DNA of 64,000 bases from CAWAMR01 sp963783095. Lineage in GTDB: Bacteria; Planctomycetota; Planctomycetia; Gemmatales; Gemmataceae. The notes beneath the pieces are model-generated. The model was not told the origin of the DNA. It saw only the letters and a program-made list of their open reading frames with translations, and made no database searches. The stretch lies in assembly GCA_963783095.1 (NCBI GenBank), contig CAWAMR010000008.1:124001-188000 (forward strand), in the 5' to 3' direction. The stretch's first letter is position 1. Each line of letters starts with the position of its first letter. Positions 38,009-47,524 of the stretch are shown here, piece after piece. The position numbers were made by a program, and so were the translations under genes.

Positions 38009-39807
38009 ATGGATGTCAGAGACAATTCGGAATCGATCGCAGTTGAGCGGCGTCTTCGTTGGACGGATGTGGTCTTTTTACTCGTCGTAAGTCTATGTCT
38101 ATACGGTTACTCCCTCGTTCAACATCGCGTTCTCACCACGCATGAAACGACTCACTGCATCAACGTCGTTGAAATGTTCAGTAACGGCGAGTGGTGGATA
38201 CCGACCTACGGCGGCCGGCCCTGGCTGGAACGCCCGCCCCTGCCCCACTGGATCACCGGCGGCGTCGCCGTGGTCGTAGGTGATGTCTATCAGGAGTCGG
38301 CGCTTCGTCTTGGTTCCATACTCATCGGCACTCTGACCGTCCTGGTGTTCGCCTGGGCGGTGACATCCGCGCTGGGTCGCGGCATCGGCGTGATGAGCGG
38401 AGCCATTCTCGCAACCGCCCGCGAATTTGCTGCTTACTCAACCGGACCGGAAGCAGATATTTTTCTCTGCGCCATCGTGACCATCACTGGGGCCTTTTTC
38501 ATTCGCATGGAGTTTGGGCCGGTATCGGATCAAGCCCAACAACAACGAGGCTTCTTCGGCAAACGGCCCTGGTATGTCGTCGCTTTTTTCCTCGGCATGG
38601 GCCTGACCAACATGGCCAAAGGGCCAATGTTCGGGGCCAGTTTCCTGTTCAGCTCTCTGGGTATCTATTACCTGTGGGTTCGCGATCGCGCAGCTTGCAG
38701 CGTTACGTCTGGTTGTGGGGCTGGTTGATTTTCGCAGGAATTAGCGCCATTTGGCCGCTGGTTGCCTATTCCCATTATCCCGACGTGGTCGATCTGTGGC
38801 AAAGCGATTACGGGGGCCGGGTCAGCGCCAACTGACATGCACAGAGCCGGTCTGGTATTACTTCGTCCACCAACCTTGGAACCTGTTCCCCTGGACCATT
38901 TGCGCGTTCGTCGGCCTCGGTATGACCTGGCGGAAGGTTTGGAAATCGGGGGAGAGCGTGCAGCGCTGGATTTGGTGCTGGGCCTTGGTGCCGATTTTGA
39001 TGTTTTCTTGCTTCCGGGGCAAGCATCACCACTACATGCTCAACTGTATTGCGCCCTGGTCGGTTCTCGCCTCCATAGGCTGCATCGGCTTGTGGCGATT
39101 CGTTCAATCGACACCCAAGTGGTGGCGCTCGCCCTGGATGAGTGTCATAACGCTGGGAATTCCCGGCGTGATACTGCTGCTGATTCTGGGCAAAAAGATT
39201 CCTGGGCCGGAGTATGTCCGCTGGATCTTAACGGCCGGATGGCCCATCTATGCTTTTCTGGCGTGGTGGTTGATTGCGCATCGCCAAGGTCGAATTGCCT
39301 TCGGCGGCATCTGCGCCGGTCGTCTTGGTCAACTGTCTTGCCTACGCCCATCGCACCGCATTTCTGGACCGATATGCCGATGATTCTCTGTTCCTTTGTA
39401 AAGTGCGGGAAGAAGTTCAAGCCGATCAACCGATATGGGTTCTTGTCGACAACAATCCGCTCGATGCCTCTTGGCGGTTGTTTTACCTTGGGCCGCGCAG
39501 CCGGCTCTTGCACAATGCAACCTTCTTGAGAAGTGATCGTTTCGAGGAGCCGACGGTTTATATCGTCTGTCGAAAGTCGGATGAAAAATCGCTGCAAGAA
39601 TATGGCACGGTCGAGCAACTCGACCAGAGCCGAAAAAGTCGTGGAGAAGAATCACCCGCCGATCGATTTACGCTTTATCGGTTGCGCTTTTATCCCCATT
39701 TGGAACGAGTTCCAGGGAATGTACGGATCACTCCCATGCAGGCTACAGGCCGAAAACGGGGGCCTTATTTGAAACCGATCCGGCACACGGCAAGTCTGGA
39801 GCGTTGA
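38009..39807 (+). CDS. GT39/ArnT-like membrane glycosyltransferase, three frame breaks
   Basis: This is a polytopic protein of about 598 residues. The N-terminal loop has THETTHCINVVEMFSNGEWW and GGRPWLERPPLPHWITG, the E-x(n)-P-P-L-P-H-W pattern of dolichol- or undecaprenyl-phosphate-sugar-dependent GT39/ArnT transferases. Around ten hydrophobic helices follow, with FRGKHHHYMLNCIAPWSVL resembling the conserved second-half motif. A soluble tail follows (VREEVQADQPIWVLVDNNPL). Frame changes occur near 38690, 38830 and 39310. It probably transfers a sugar from a lipid carrier to an envelope acceptor. Confidence 0.8.
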
Positions 39808-39810
39808 AGC

Positions 39811-40148
39811 GTTCCGAACGATGGACAAGCGGGACGCTTGTCCTACGTCGCGTGCTACTCGTAGGAAAAGCGTCCCGCTTGTCCGCTTTTGGCCGTTCCG
39901 AACGATGGACAAGCGGGACGCTTGTCCTACGTCGCGTGCTACTCGTAGGAAAAGCGTCCCGCTTGTCCGCTTTTGGCCGTTCCGACCGATGGACAAGCGC
40001 GGGACGCTTGTCCTACGTCCTGCGGTACTCGTAGGAAAAGCGTCCCGCTTGTCCGCTTTTGGCCGTTCCGACCGATGGACAAGCGGGTCGCTTGTCCTAC
40101 GTCGCGTGGTACTCGTAGGAAAAGCGTCCCGCTTGTCCGCTTTTGAAC
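39811..40148. repeat. 84/86-bp tandem array of palindromic units (four copies)
   Basis: Units start at 39811, 39895, 39979 and 40065 with GTTCCGAACGATGGACAAGC or GTTCCGACCGATGGAC. Within each, GACAAGCGGGACGCTTGTCC faces AAGCGTCCCGCTTGTCCGC. The sequence is unrelated to the array at 32256, but the period and internal palindrome are the same. Coding frames on both strands are products of the repeat. Confidence 0.9.
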
Positions 40149-40167
40149 CTCGCCGGGAATGCAAACC

Positions 40168-41103
40168 ATGATTCGTTTTGGAACTCTGCTTTTGATACTG
40201 CCGGGATTGACCGGCTGTGGCGAAACGCCGCATGCACTGTATCCCCTGGAAGTGACTTCAAATACTCCCTTTGCAGTGGAAACCGATCAATACGATCGCA
40301 CGGCAACGGGTCAGATCCGCGGTCGGGTCGAATGGAACGGGCCACATCCGGAAAAAGCAAGTTACTACTATCCGACTCTGTTTCCAGGGGAACTGAGTTT
40401 GCAGCAACCCTTGCGCAATCCGCTGATACCGCGCATTTCCGAACACAACGATTTGGCGGATGTGGTTGTCTACCTGCGCGGCGTTGATCCACGACGTTCA
40501 CGGCCCTGGGACCTCGCCGAGGTGCAAGTCGAAATTCAAAACGAGCAGATGCGAGTGATTCAAGGTGCCGCAACCAATTCGAGATTCGGTTTCGTTCGCG
40601 CGGGTCAGAAAGTGGAGATGATCTCGCACAATCCGAAATTGCAACTCCTTCGCGGACGGGATGCGGCATTCTTCACGATCACTCTGGCCAAAGTGAACGA
40701 GCCACGGCATCATCGATTTTCAAAGATTGGCCGAGTCGAACTGAGCAGCGCCTCGATGCAGTTTTGGATGCGTGCCTGGTTATTCGTGACCGATCATCCT
40801 TATTTCGCACGAACCAACGATGGCGGGGAATTCGAGTTGACAAATGTTCCGGATGGGACGTATGATGTAGTGTGCGTAGTTCCCAACTGGAATTTGCAGC
40901 GTGCCGAGCGCGACCCGGAGTTGATGGGCTTTGCTCGCGTTTGGTATCGACCGATGGTGGAACAAGTTCAGCGCGTGGAGGTAAAGCGGGGAGAAACGAC
41001 GAAGATCGATTTCAAGGTGCGAAATGAGGATTTCGAACAGCACGAAGAAGCCGTAGATCATCCGTCCTTCACGACACCTTTCGCAGCGCAGTCGAATCCT
41101 TGA
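40168..41103 (+). CDS. lipoprotein with carboxypeptidase-regulatory-like domain
   Basis: This is about 311 residues. The lipobox reads LPGLTGC. The body has an Ig-like and cupredoxin-like arrangement typical of a planctomycete family: GQIRGRVEWNGPHPEKASYY, HNDLADVVVYLRGVDP, FGFVRAGQKVEMISHNPKL, ELSSASMQFWMRAWLFVTDH, then FELTNVPDGTYDVVCVVPNW, the classic carboxypeptidase-regulatory beta-sandwich motif. The second ATG (40168) is preferred because GGGA lies 9 bases upstream. The function of the family is unknown. Its stop is about 35 bp from the convergent metF stop. Confidence 0.7.
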   Translation: MIRFGTLLLILPGLTGCGETPHALYPLEVTSNTPFAVETDQYDRTATGQIRGRVEWNGPHPEKASYYYPTLFPGELSLQQPLRNPLIPRISEHNDLADVVVYLRGVDPRRSRPWDLAEVQVEIQNEQMRVIQGAATNSRFGFVRAGQKVEMISHNPKLQLLRGRDAAFFTITLAKVNEPRHHRFSKIGRVELSSASMQFWMRAWLFVTDHPYFARTNDGGEFELTNVPDGTYDVVCVVPNWNLQRAERDPELMGFARVWYRPMVEQVQRVEVKRGETTKIDFKVRNEDFEQHEEAVDHPSFTTPFAAQSNP

Positions 41104-41981
41104 CACCCAGATTCTCATAGATCTGCCGGGTCGCATCCGATTTATTCAAGGTATAAAAATGGATGCCCCTGACATCGTAGTGCAACAGATCACGACACTG
41201 CTCGGTTGCCCACATCGTGCCCACGCGCGACCACGGCGTCGTCATCAGCGCAACGGGCAATCGAACGCAGAAGCGAGGCCGGGATTCTCACCCCCAAGGC
41301 CAGCTCCGCCATGCGGGTCATGCCCGATTTGCTGCTGATCGGCATGATGCCCGCGATGATCGGGACTTTGATTCCGGCGAGATCGCAACGATCCCGAAAA
41401 TCGTAGAAGTCGCGATTGTCGAAAAACAGTTGCGTGCAAATATAGTCCGCACCCGCATCGATTTTCCGTTTGAAATGATCCATTTCCGACAATCGATTGG
41501 GTGTGCCGGGATGGCCTTCCGGGAAACCCGCCACGCCGATGCCGAAACCGCGCGAATCCGGCGCGTTGCTTCGCGATCGGATGAATTTCACGAGATCCTC
41601 TGCGTATCGAAACGCATCATTCGAGCGGTCGAAGTTTTGCAGATTGCGCGGCGGATCGCCGCCGAGTGCCAGGATGTTCTCGATCCCGGATGCTGCATAG
41701 CGCTCCAGTATCGCTTCCATTTCGGAAAGAGAGTGGCAAACACAAGTCAGATGCGATACCGCCGTCAGTTTCGTTTCGCGATGGATCCGGACAACGAGAT
41801 CGTGAGTGCGCTCGCGCGTGCTGCCGCCTGCGCCGTATGTTACCGAGACGAACGAGGGACTCAACTCCTGAAGGCGGGCGATGGTGCCAAACAACTCGTT
41901 GGATGCTTCATCCGTCTTCGGCGGAAAGAATTCAAAACTGAACGTGGTCCGGTGTTGGTAAAAAATGTCTCGTATGTGCAT
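41069..41981 (-). CDS. metF: methylenetetrahydrofolate reductase, one frame break
   Basis: This flavoenzyme reduces 5,10-methylene-THF to 5-methyl-THF for methionine synthesis. It shows FSFEFFPPKTDEA, SVTYGAGGSTRERT, HLTCVCHS, NILALGGDPP, GVAGFPEGHP, LKRKIDAGADY (here FKRKIDAGADYICTQLFFDN) and PIIAGIMPISS. The frame breaks near 41220; the tail GIHFYTLNKSDATRQIYENL completes the family. It is about 304 residues, a normal length. Start is MHIRDIF at 41981 or MVIM three codons earlier. The tail overlaps the end of the convergent lipoprotein gene by about 35 bp. Confidence 0.93.
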
Positions 41982-42097
41982 GATGACCATCTTTCCATTT
42001 CATGCTGTGAGAGAACCGAACTTCATGAATACTACGAATAGATACAATAGCGTTGAATGCAAGGTTGGGGCAATGCCAATGAAGCCCGAACGAAATT

Positions 42098-42218
42098 TTG
42101 GGTGTAACCAGATTCTCTGGGGGTCGTAGCGGCGGCATCCTGCCGCCGAGAGGTTGCAGACGGCGGCAGGATGCCGCCGCTACGACGATGCCCCCCAGAG
42201 AATCTGGCTGCACCCAAA
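42098..42218. repeat. 121-bp palindromic element
   Basis: The arms run TTTGGGTGTAACCAGATTCT / AGAATCTGGCTGCACCCAAA, then GTAGCGGCGGCATCCTGCCG / CGGCAGGATGCCGCCGCTAC, with GAGAGGTTGCAGA at the centre. The whole element is nearly one hairpin. It lies between divergent metF and ggt. Confidence 0.8.
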
Positions 42219-42244
42219 TTCCAAGTGTGAAAACTGAGGTTTTG

Positions 42245-43921
42245 ATGTCGATTCAGCGTTTCCTCCCGTTGTTCATGGTGTTGTTGCCTTCTCCGGTTCT
42301 TGCTGCGAACCAAGCCGTGGAAGCCCGGCGGGGAATGGTGGTTTGCGTTTCTGCACCCGCTGCGAATGTCGGTGTTGAGATTCTAAAGCAGGGTGGAAAT
42401 GCAGTGGATTCAGCCATTGCCGTTGCCTTTGCAATGGCCGTCACTTACCCACCCGCCGGGAACATCGGCGGCGGCGGCTTCATGCTCGTTTATCCGGGGG
42501 GCGAGCGCGATCCCGTCGTCTTCGATTACCGCGAAGTGTCGCCTGCATCGGTTAAGAAGGACACTCTCGCACACGAGAAAAACTGGTTCTCGCACCGTGC
42601 CGTCGGCGTTCCCGGAACGGTTCGAGGAATGGAATTGGCACACAAACAATTCGGCAAACTGTCCTGGAAAGAAGTGGTAATGCCCTCGGTCAAACTCGCA
42701 GAGGAGGGATTCCTCCTCTCAGGCCCGATGGCAGCGTCCCTGAACGGTATCCTGAAGCAGGCCAAGGACCAGGCCGAGTTGCAGCGCGTCTTTGGGAAAC
42801 CCGATGGCTCCGACTGGAAGGTCGGGGACCAGCTCACGCAACGCGATCTGGCAAGCACATTGCGAAAGATCGCCGAGAACGGCCCCGACGCCTTCTATCG
42901 AGGACCGCTTGCGGAATTATTCGATAAGGAGATGAAATCGGGCAACGGCCTTATTACTAAAGAAGATCTTGCCGCCTATCGAGCCAAGGCAAGAAAACCG
43001 ATTCACGGCACCTATCGCGGCTTCGACATCTATGGCCCTCCGCCACCGAGTTCGGGAGGGATCTGTCTGGTCGAGATGCTCAACATGCTCGAAACGGTCG
43101 ATCTGAAAAAGTACCAGCGCTGGTCGCCGGAGACGATGCATTTCATGGTGGAGGCCAGTCGGCGCGCCTTCTGCGACCGTGCCCGTTATCTGGGCGATCC
43201 GGACTTCACCAAGATTCCCGACCATCTCACGTCGAAGGAATATGCGAAAAAGCTGGCACAGAAGATCGATCTGAAGCGCGCTACTCCCAGCGAAGCGCTA
43301 GCCGATGACATCCCGCTGTCGCCGGGCGGGGACAGCACGACTCATTTCTTGGTCATCGATAAACAGGGCATGGCCGTCTCGAATACCTACACTCTGGAAC
43401 ACGGTTACGGCTCGCGGATCGTGGTGCGCGGGGCGGGATACCTGCTCAACAATGAGATGGCCGACTTCAACACCAAACCGGGTGTGACCACCAGAACCGG
43501 CACGATTGGCACGGAGCCGAACCAAGTCGCGCCCGGAAAACGAATGCTCAGTTCGCAGTCGCCGACCATCGTGGCCAAGGATGGCAAAGCCTTCCTCATT
43601 ACGGGAAGTCCAGGGAGCCGAACCATCATCAACACGGTTTTCAACATTGTGGTCGATGTCGTCGATTACCAAATGGACGTGCAGGCCGCTGTGGATGCTC
43701 CGCGCTATCATCATCAATGGTTCCCGGATACGCTTCACTTCGAGGGCCGAGAACAATATCCGGAGTTGGTGAAGCAGTTAAAGGTAATGGGCCACAACCT
43801 GGCAGAACCGAAAAAACGAGTAAACCAGGGCGATGCGCATTCGATCTGGATTGATCCGAAAACGGGGATTTACTATGGAGCAGCAGATAAGAGAATTGAT
43901 GGGAAAGCAACGGGATACTGA
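42245..43921 (+). CDS. ggt: gamma-glutamyltranspeptidase
   Basis: This periplasmic Ntn-hydrolase cleaves and transfers the gamma-glutamyl group of glutathione and related peptides. After a signal peptide (FLPLFMVLLPSPVLA) come VSAPAANVGVEILKQGGNAV, GNIGGGGFMLVY, PGTVRGMELAHKQFG and PPPPSSGGICLVEMLNML. The small-subunit start SPGGDSTTHFLVID carries the catalytic Thr, followed by YTLEHGYGSRIV, LLNNEMADF and GSPGSRTIINTVFN. It is 558 residues, typical. The ATG at 42245 with a signal peptide is preferred; further upstream the frame enters the palindromic repeat. Confidence 0.95.
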   Translation: MSIQRFLPLFMVLLPSPVLAANQAVEARRGMVVCVSAPAANVGVEILKQGGNAVDSAIAVAFAMAVTYPPAGNIGGGGFMLVYPGGERDPVVFDYREVSPASVKKDTLAHEKNWFSHRAVGVPGTVRGMELAHKQFGKLSWKEVVMPSVKLAEEGFLLSGPMAASLNGILKQAKDQAELQRVFGKPDGSDWKVGDQLTQRDLASTLRKIAENGPDAFYRGPLAELFDKEMKSGNGLITKEDLAAYRAKARKPIHGTYRGFDIYGPPPPSSGGICLVEMLNMLETVDLKKYQRWSPETMHFMVEASRRAFCDRARYLGDPDFTKIPDHLTSKEYAKKLAQKIDLKRATPSEALADDIPLSPGGDSTTHFLVIDKQGMAVSNTYTLEHGYGSRIVVRGAGYLLNNEMADFNTKPGVTTRTGTIGTEPNQVAPGKRMLSSQSPTIVAKDGKAFLITGSPGSRTIINTVFNIVVDVVDYQMDVQAAVDAPRYHHQWFPDTLHFEGREQYPELVKQLKVMGHNLAEPKKRVNQGDAHSIWIDPKTGIYYGAADKRIDGKATGY

Positions 43922-43944
43922 GGTCTGCTCGACTTAGAGTCTTT

Positions 43945-43981
43945 CTACATGCAATTTGCGCCCTGCGCAAATTGCATGTAG
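43945..43981. repeat. perfect 17-bp-stem hairpin
   Basis: CTACATGCAATTTGCGC and its exact complement flank a CCT loop, 24 bp after the ggt stop. No U-run follows, so a classical terminator is not supported, though it could still stop or protect the transcript. Confidence 0.6.
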
Positions 43982-44202
43982 CAGGGCGGGATCAATCCAT
44001 TATCGATTTGATACACTGATGAAGTTCTTTGGTAGATGGGGCCGGCTGGCAGGGCTGGTACAAATCCTGAAGTCGCCAAACACTCTAACAAATGTTATCG
44101 GATGGAAGGACAAAGAAAAAATCAGCGAGATCGGCGAAAGACGATGTCTGTATAATGGTGGAAAGTTTTATCCATTCCTCTTATTTGAGGATCGATCGAC
44201 TC

Positions 44203-44796
44203 ATGAAAAAGACATTACCGCAAACCGCTCGACGGGCACGATCATTCATGGTCGCCGTCGTTGTCGGTGCAGCGCTAACCTCGCTATCTGCTCCCGAGCC
44301 GGTGGTTGCTTCTCACCCGAATCCGCAGGCCGTTCAGGATATTAGCCGATACTGTCAGGTATGCTGGCGCAATGCCAGGCTGCACCCCGATAACTGGTCC
44401 GATTGCACACAGGAAGTCTTGGCCCGGCTTCTGGAACGAGTGGAGCCGGCCCGGTGGTCGTCGCTTCTTCGAGAAGAAACGGAAGATCGCCGGGAATTTC
44501 TTCGCGCCATCGATGCCGTCAAAAAGCGGACGCAGGCGCTCGAAGAAATACGCCGGTCTGATCGATGAGGTCAGCGACCATCGCTATCAGCCTGAAACCT
44601 CCCGAAACGAATTCGCGAAGAACTCGATCGGGCAGCCAAGGCGGTGTTGAGCCGGCGGCAACAACGAATTGTACAAATGAGTTGTGCAGGTTGGGCGATT
44701 CCAGAAATCGCCGATGAATTGGGCACGACCGTCGCACGCATTAGCGACGAAAAGTACAAGGCGATCCGAAAATTGCGGAAGCATTTGGAGTCGTGA
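44203..44796 (+). CDS. sigma-70 family factor with hydrophobic N-terminus, two frame breaks
   Basis: This is about 198 residues. A region 2-like segment (ISRYCQVCWRNARLHPDNWS, DCTQEVLARLLERV) and a clear region 4 helix-turn-helix (LSRRQQRIVQMSCAGWAIPE, IADELGTTVARISDEKYKAI) identify an RNA polymerase sigma factor of the ECF type. In-frame upstream lies RSFMVAVVVGAALTSLSAP, a hydrophobic signal-like stretch that is unusual for a sigma factor. Frame changes occur near 44560 and 44620 and restore the original frame. A GTG after the hydrophobic stretch could be the true start, but it lacks a ribosome binding site. Confidence 0.7.
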
Positions 44797-44827
44797 AGAC
44801 GATGTGCAATGGCAGGCTGGGTGCCAT

Positions 44828-44894
44828 TATAGCTGTACTCCTCACGCTCCGCGTGAAGAAAGTCCTCACGCGGAGCGTGAGGAGTACAGCTATA
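44828..44894. repeat. perfect 29-bp inverted repeat between convergent genes
   Basis: TATAGCTGTACTCCTCACGC runs on to CTCCGCGTGA; its exact complement follows after a 9-base loop (AGAAAGTCC) and ends GAGTACAGCTATA. It separates the sigma factor stop from the PQQ gene stop by 116 bp in total and could serve as a bidirectional transcription stop. Confidence 0.75.
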
Positions 44895-44912
44895 GCCACA
44901 GCCAATCGCCGA

Positions 44913-46148
44913 TCATTTTTTCGATCCGATGCAATACAACGCATTTACGGTTTGAATGAAGAGGGCACCATCAGCAATTGCAGGGGTTCCCATGATCTCC
45001 ACACTCGTTTCCTTTTTGCCTGTTCCCTCCTTCATCTGGACGTGGGTCAGCGCGTTGCCGGTCTCGCCGCCGGCCTGGACCACGCTGCACCATCCTTCAT
45101 CGTTGAAGGCATAGATCTTGTCGTCGCCGGCGATGGGAGAAGCCCAGTATTTCCCCTTTTTGAGACGTTCTTGCCAGACATCTTTCCCGGTCGCCAGATC
45201 GGCGGAAATCATGGCACCGGCAGAGTTTATGTTGTAAACGCGGCCCTTGTAGACGAGCGGTGTACACGATCCCGATCCGAGCTTTTGCGATTGCCACACC
45301 TGCTCGACGCCATCGCCATCCGCTTTCGATTTCAGACAGGTCAAGCCGTTGCCGGGGACGAGGATTTTGTCCTCGACAACAACAGGAGTCACGATACCGC
45401 CGCCACGGGTGTTGAAGGTCCACAACTTCTTGCCGTTGGTGGCATCGTAAGCCACCAGTTCGGTTCCAGTTTGGAATAGAATTTCTGCCTTGGTGCCGAG
45501 TTGCCGCAAAGTAGGACTTACCCAGTTGATTCCCTTGGGACGAGCGATTTTCCAGATGTTCCGGCCATATTTGGTATCGACCGCGGCCAGGAAAGATTCG
45601 CCGTCCGAATCCATCGGAATGATCAGAGAATCGTTCCACAAGATCGGCGATGAGGCCATGCCGACCTGGTTGGCGATGCGCGGATAATCGCTGGTCAGCG
45701 AGCGATACCACTTCAGGTTGCCGTCCTTGTCGAACGCCGCGAGATCGGCCGTGGCGAAGAGCACGAATATGCCCTCGGCGCTGGCGCAAGGAGTAGGGGC
45801 GGCCATGCTCGATTTGGGATGGCAGCCGGTGTTGCCGGTGCCGAGCAGTTGCCGCGTCCAGAGTTGCTTGCCATCTTTGACGTCGAAGCAGCTTACATGG
45901 AGCCGATCGCCGCGCGTTCCCGATGCCGACACGACATAGACCCGCCCTTCAAATACGACGGGAGAAGCGACGCTTCGACCCGGAACATCAGCTTTCCAGC
46001 GAATGTTTTCCGACTTGCTCCAATTCGCCGGCAGGTTCTTTTCATCGCCGACACCGGCCCCATTGGCACCGCGAAACTGCGGCCAGTTGCCTGCTCGTGT
46101 GACCGCTCCGAGTAGAAGCAAGCCGAAGAAAACAGCGATATATTTCAT
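44913..46148 (-). CDS. PQQ-like beta-propeller secreted protein
   Basis: This 411-residue protein has a signal peptide (YIAVFFGLLLLGAVTRA) and then NWPQFRGANGAGVGDEKNLP, the usual start of planctomycete PQQ-repeat proteins. Propeller blades show GKQLWTRQL, GNLKWYRSL, GRNIWKIAR, GKKLWTFNT and GKDVWQERL, each a quinoprotein-like GxxxW motif. There are no catalytic residues for a true dehydrogenase. It is intact. About 48 bp separate it from the gene upstream in the same direction, so an operon with 46197-47332 is likely. It probably acts as a periplasmic scaffold or binding protein. Confidence 0.85.
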   Translation of the reverse strand: MKYIAVFFGLLLLGAVTRAGNWPQFRGANGAGVGDEKNLPANWSKSENIRWKADVPGRSVASPVVFEGRVYVVSASGTRGDRLHVSCFDVKDGKQLWTRQLLGTGNTGCHPKSSMAAPTPCASAEGIFVLFATADLAAFDKDGNLKWYRSLTSDYPRIANQVGMASSPILWNDSLIIPMDSDGESFLAAVDTKYGRNIWKIARPKGINWVSPTLRQLGTKAEILFQTGTELVAYDATNGKKLWTFNTRGGGIVTPVVVEDKILVPGNGLTCLKSKADGDGVEQVWQSQKLGSGSCTPLVYKGRVYNINSAGAMISADLATGKDVWQERLKKGKYWASPIAGDDKIYAFNDEGWCSVVQAGGETGNALTHVQMKEGTGKKETSVEIMGTPAIADGALFIQTVNALYCIGSKK

Positions 46149-46196
46149 GGGATGTCCTTTGAATGATAGCTTTGAAAAAAAATACAGTGCGCACGC

Positions 46197-47332
46197 TCAC
46201 TTGCTGCTTACGACCTTGACCGGGACAGCGCCGCCGGTTGAATCGCAGATGCGCAGCTGGAACTTCCAATCCTGCGCCCATTCTTCGGTTTGATTGTTCT
46301 GACAGACTTTGACAAGAATCGCATTTTTCCCCGGTTTGAGCGTGGCGAGACCGAGATACTGATCGAAGCGCTGACCGTGATGATACTCCTCGCGGGCAAA
46401 GATTTCCTTGCCGTTGACGAATATCTTCACCGCGGCGATGCAGCCAAAGCGAATCTCAACCCGGCGTTCCTTGTCGGATTCGACGGTGGCGTATCCGTAG
46501 GCTACCGAATCCTTGAACTTGCCAAGAACTTTGTTGAAGTCCACGACGCCATAGGTGTCGGCGGAAGTGTGTTCTTTCCACTTGAGCATCGTTCCGCCTT
46601 TGCCTTCGAGCGTGGCGCTCAGATCGATTTTTGCTTCCGGGTCGAAAGCTTTGCCGAACCCGGCACCCTTGGTGCTGTCGAATGGCCCGATGACGGACCA
46701 TTTGGCGACGACGCCGAAGTGGTTCGTCAGGTCTGCCTCGGCCTTGAGATCCTTGAGCTTTTTGGCAATCTGCTCGGCCTGATCGAGATCCCGGCTGGCC
46801 GCGAACAGCTTTTCGTATTGTTGTTTTGCAGCGTCAGGCTGCTCCTTGACAAGCGGTGCGACCTTTTCGAGCGCTGCGCTGATGGCATCCCTGCGAATAT
46901 CGACGCTGGGATCTTCGAGCATTCCCGGCAGCAGCCGATCGGGTGCTTTGGGATCGACGGCAACCAGCAGTTCGTAGGCAACCCGGCGAGGAATGGCGCA
47001 TGTTTCGTGTTCTTGACAAACGCTTCGAGTTGCTCGGCGGAAATCGGTTTCTTGGCCTGTTTGCGGTTCTCGAAGATTGCCTCGGCCGCGGTGCGAAGCC
47101 AGTTGATGGCGAGCGGATTCGCATTATCCATCGCTTCGAGCGTCGGGAAAAAAGCAGGCGCGCCCAGAGCTACCAGTTCTTTCCAGGCAGTACTGGCGTC
47201 CGAGTTGCCCGCACCTTCGGGACCAACCGATTTGATTTTGGCCAACAGCTTTTCCGAGGCCATATCCGCTGCATGCACTTGCGCTGCCGCGAGCGCAAAC
47301 AGCAGCCATAGAGCGATCCATAAGCGTTGCAT
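46197..47332 (-). CDS. secreted HEAT-like plus jelly-roll protein, one frame break
   Basis: This is about 378 residues with a signal peptide (LWIALWLLFALAAAQVHA). The N-terminal half is helical and HEAT-like (AWKELVALGAPAFFPTLEAM, MLEDPSVDIRRDAISAALEK). After a linker, the second half has a beta-sandwich resembling carbohydrate-binding jelly rolls: FGVVAKWSVIGPFDSTKGAG, RVEIRFGCIAAVKIFVNGK and ILVKVCQNNQTEEWAQDW. The frame breaks near 46990. It precedes the PQQ propeller gene and is probably co-transcribed. Catalytic residues are not apparent. Confidence 0.65.
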
Positions 47333-47524
47333 AATGCGATAAGCTCCTTGTTGGAAAGAAAGTCCGAACGAAGACCGAGAGAAAGCGGGAGAGGAGGTGA
47401 AGATTCATTTATGGGATCGAGAGCGCTTCGTCAGGCTGGAAAACTAAAACTCACAAGACGGGTCCGATGATTTCTCGACTCGCTCCAAGTGATGGATGGG
47501 GTACAACCCGATTTCAACTTGGGA

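Noticed and set aside
32256..40148. Tandem arrays considered as CRISPR
   Set aside because: Units are contiguous with no variable spacers and are strongly palindromic; no cas genes.
39804..40233. Repeat-peptide frames of 76-193 residues on both strands
   Set aside because: Products of the second 84-bp array, not genes.
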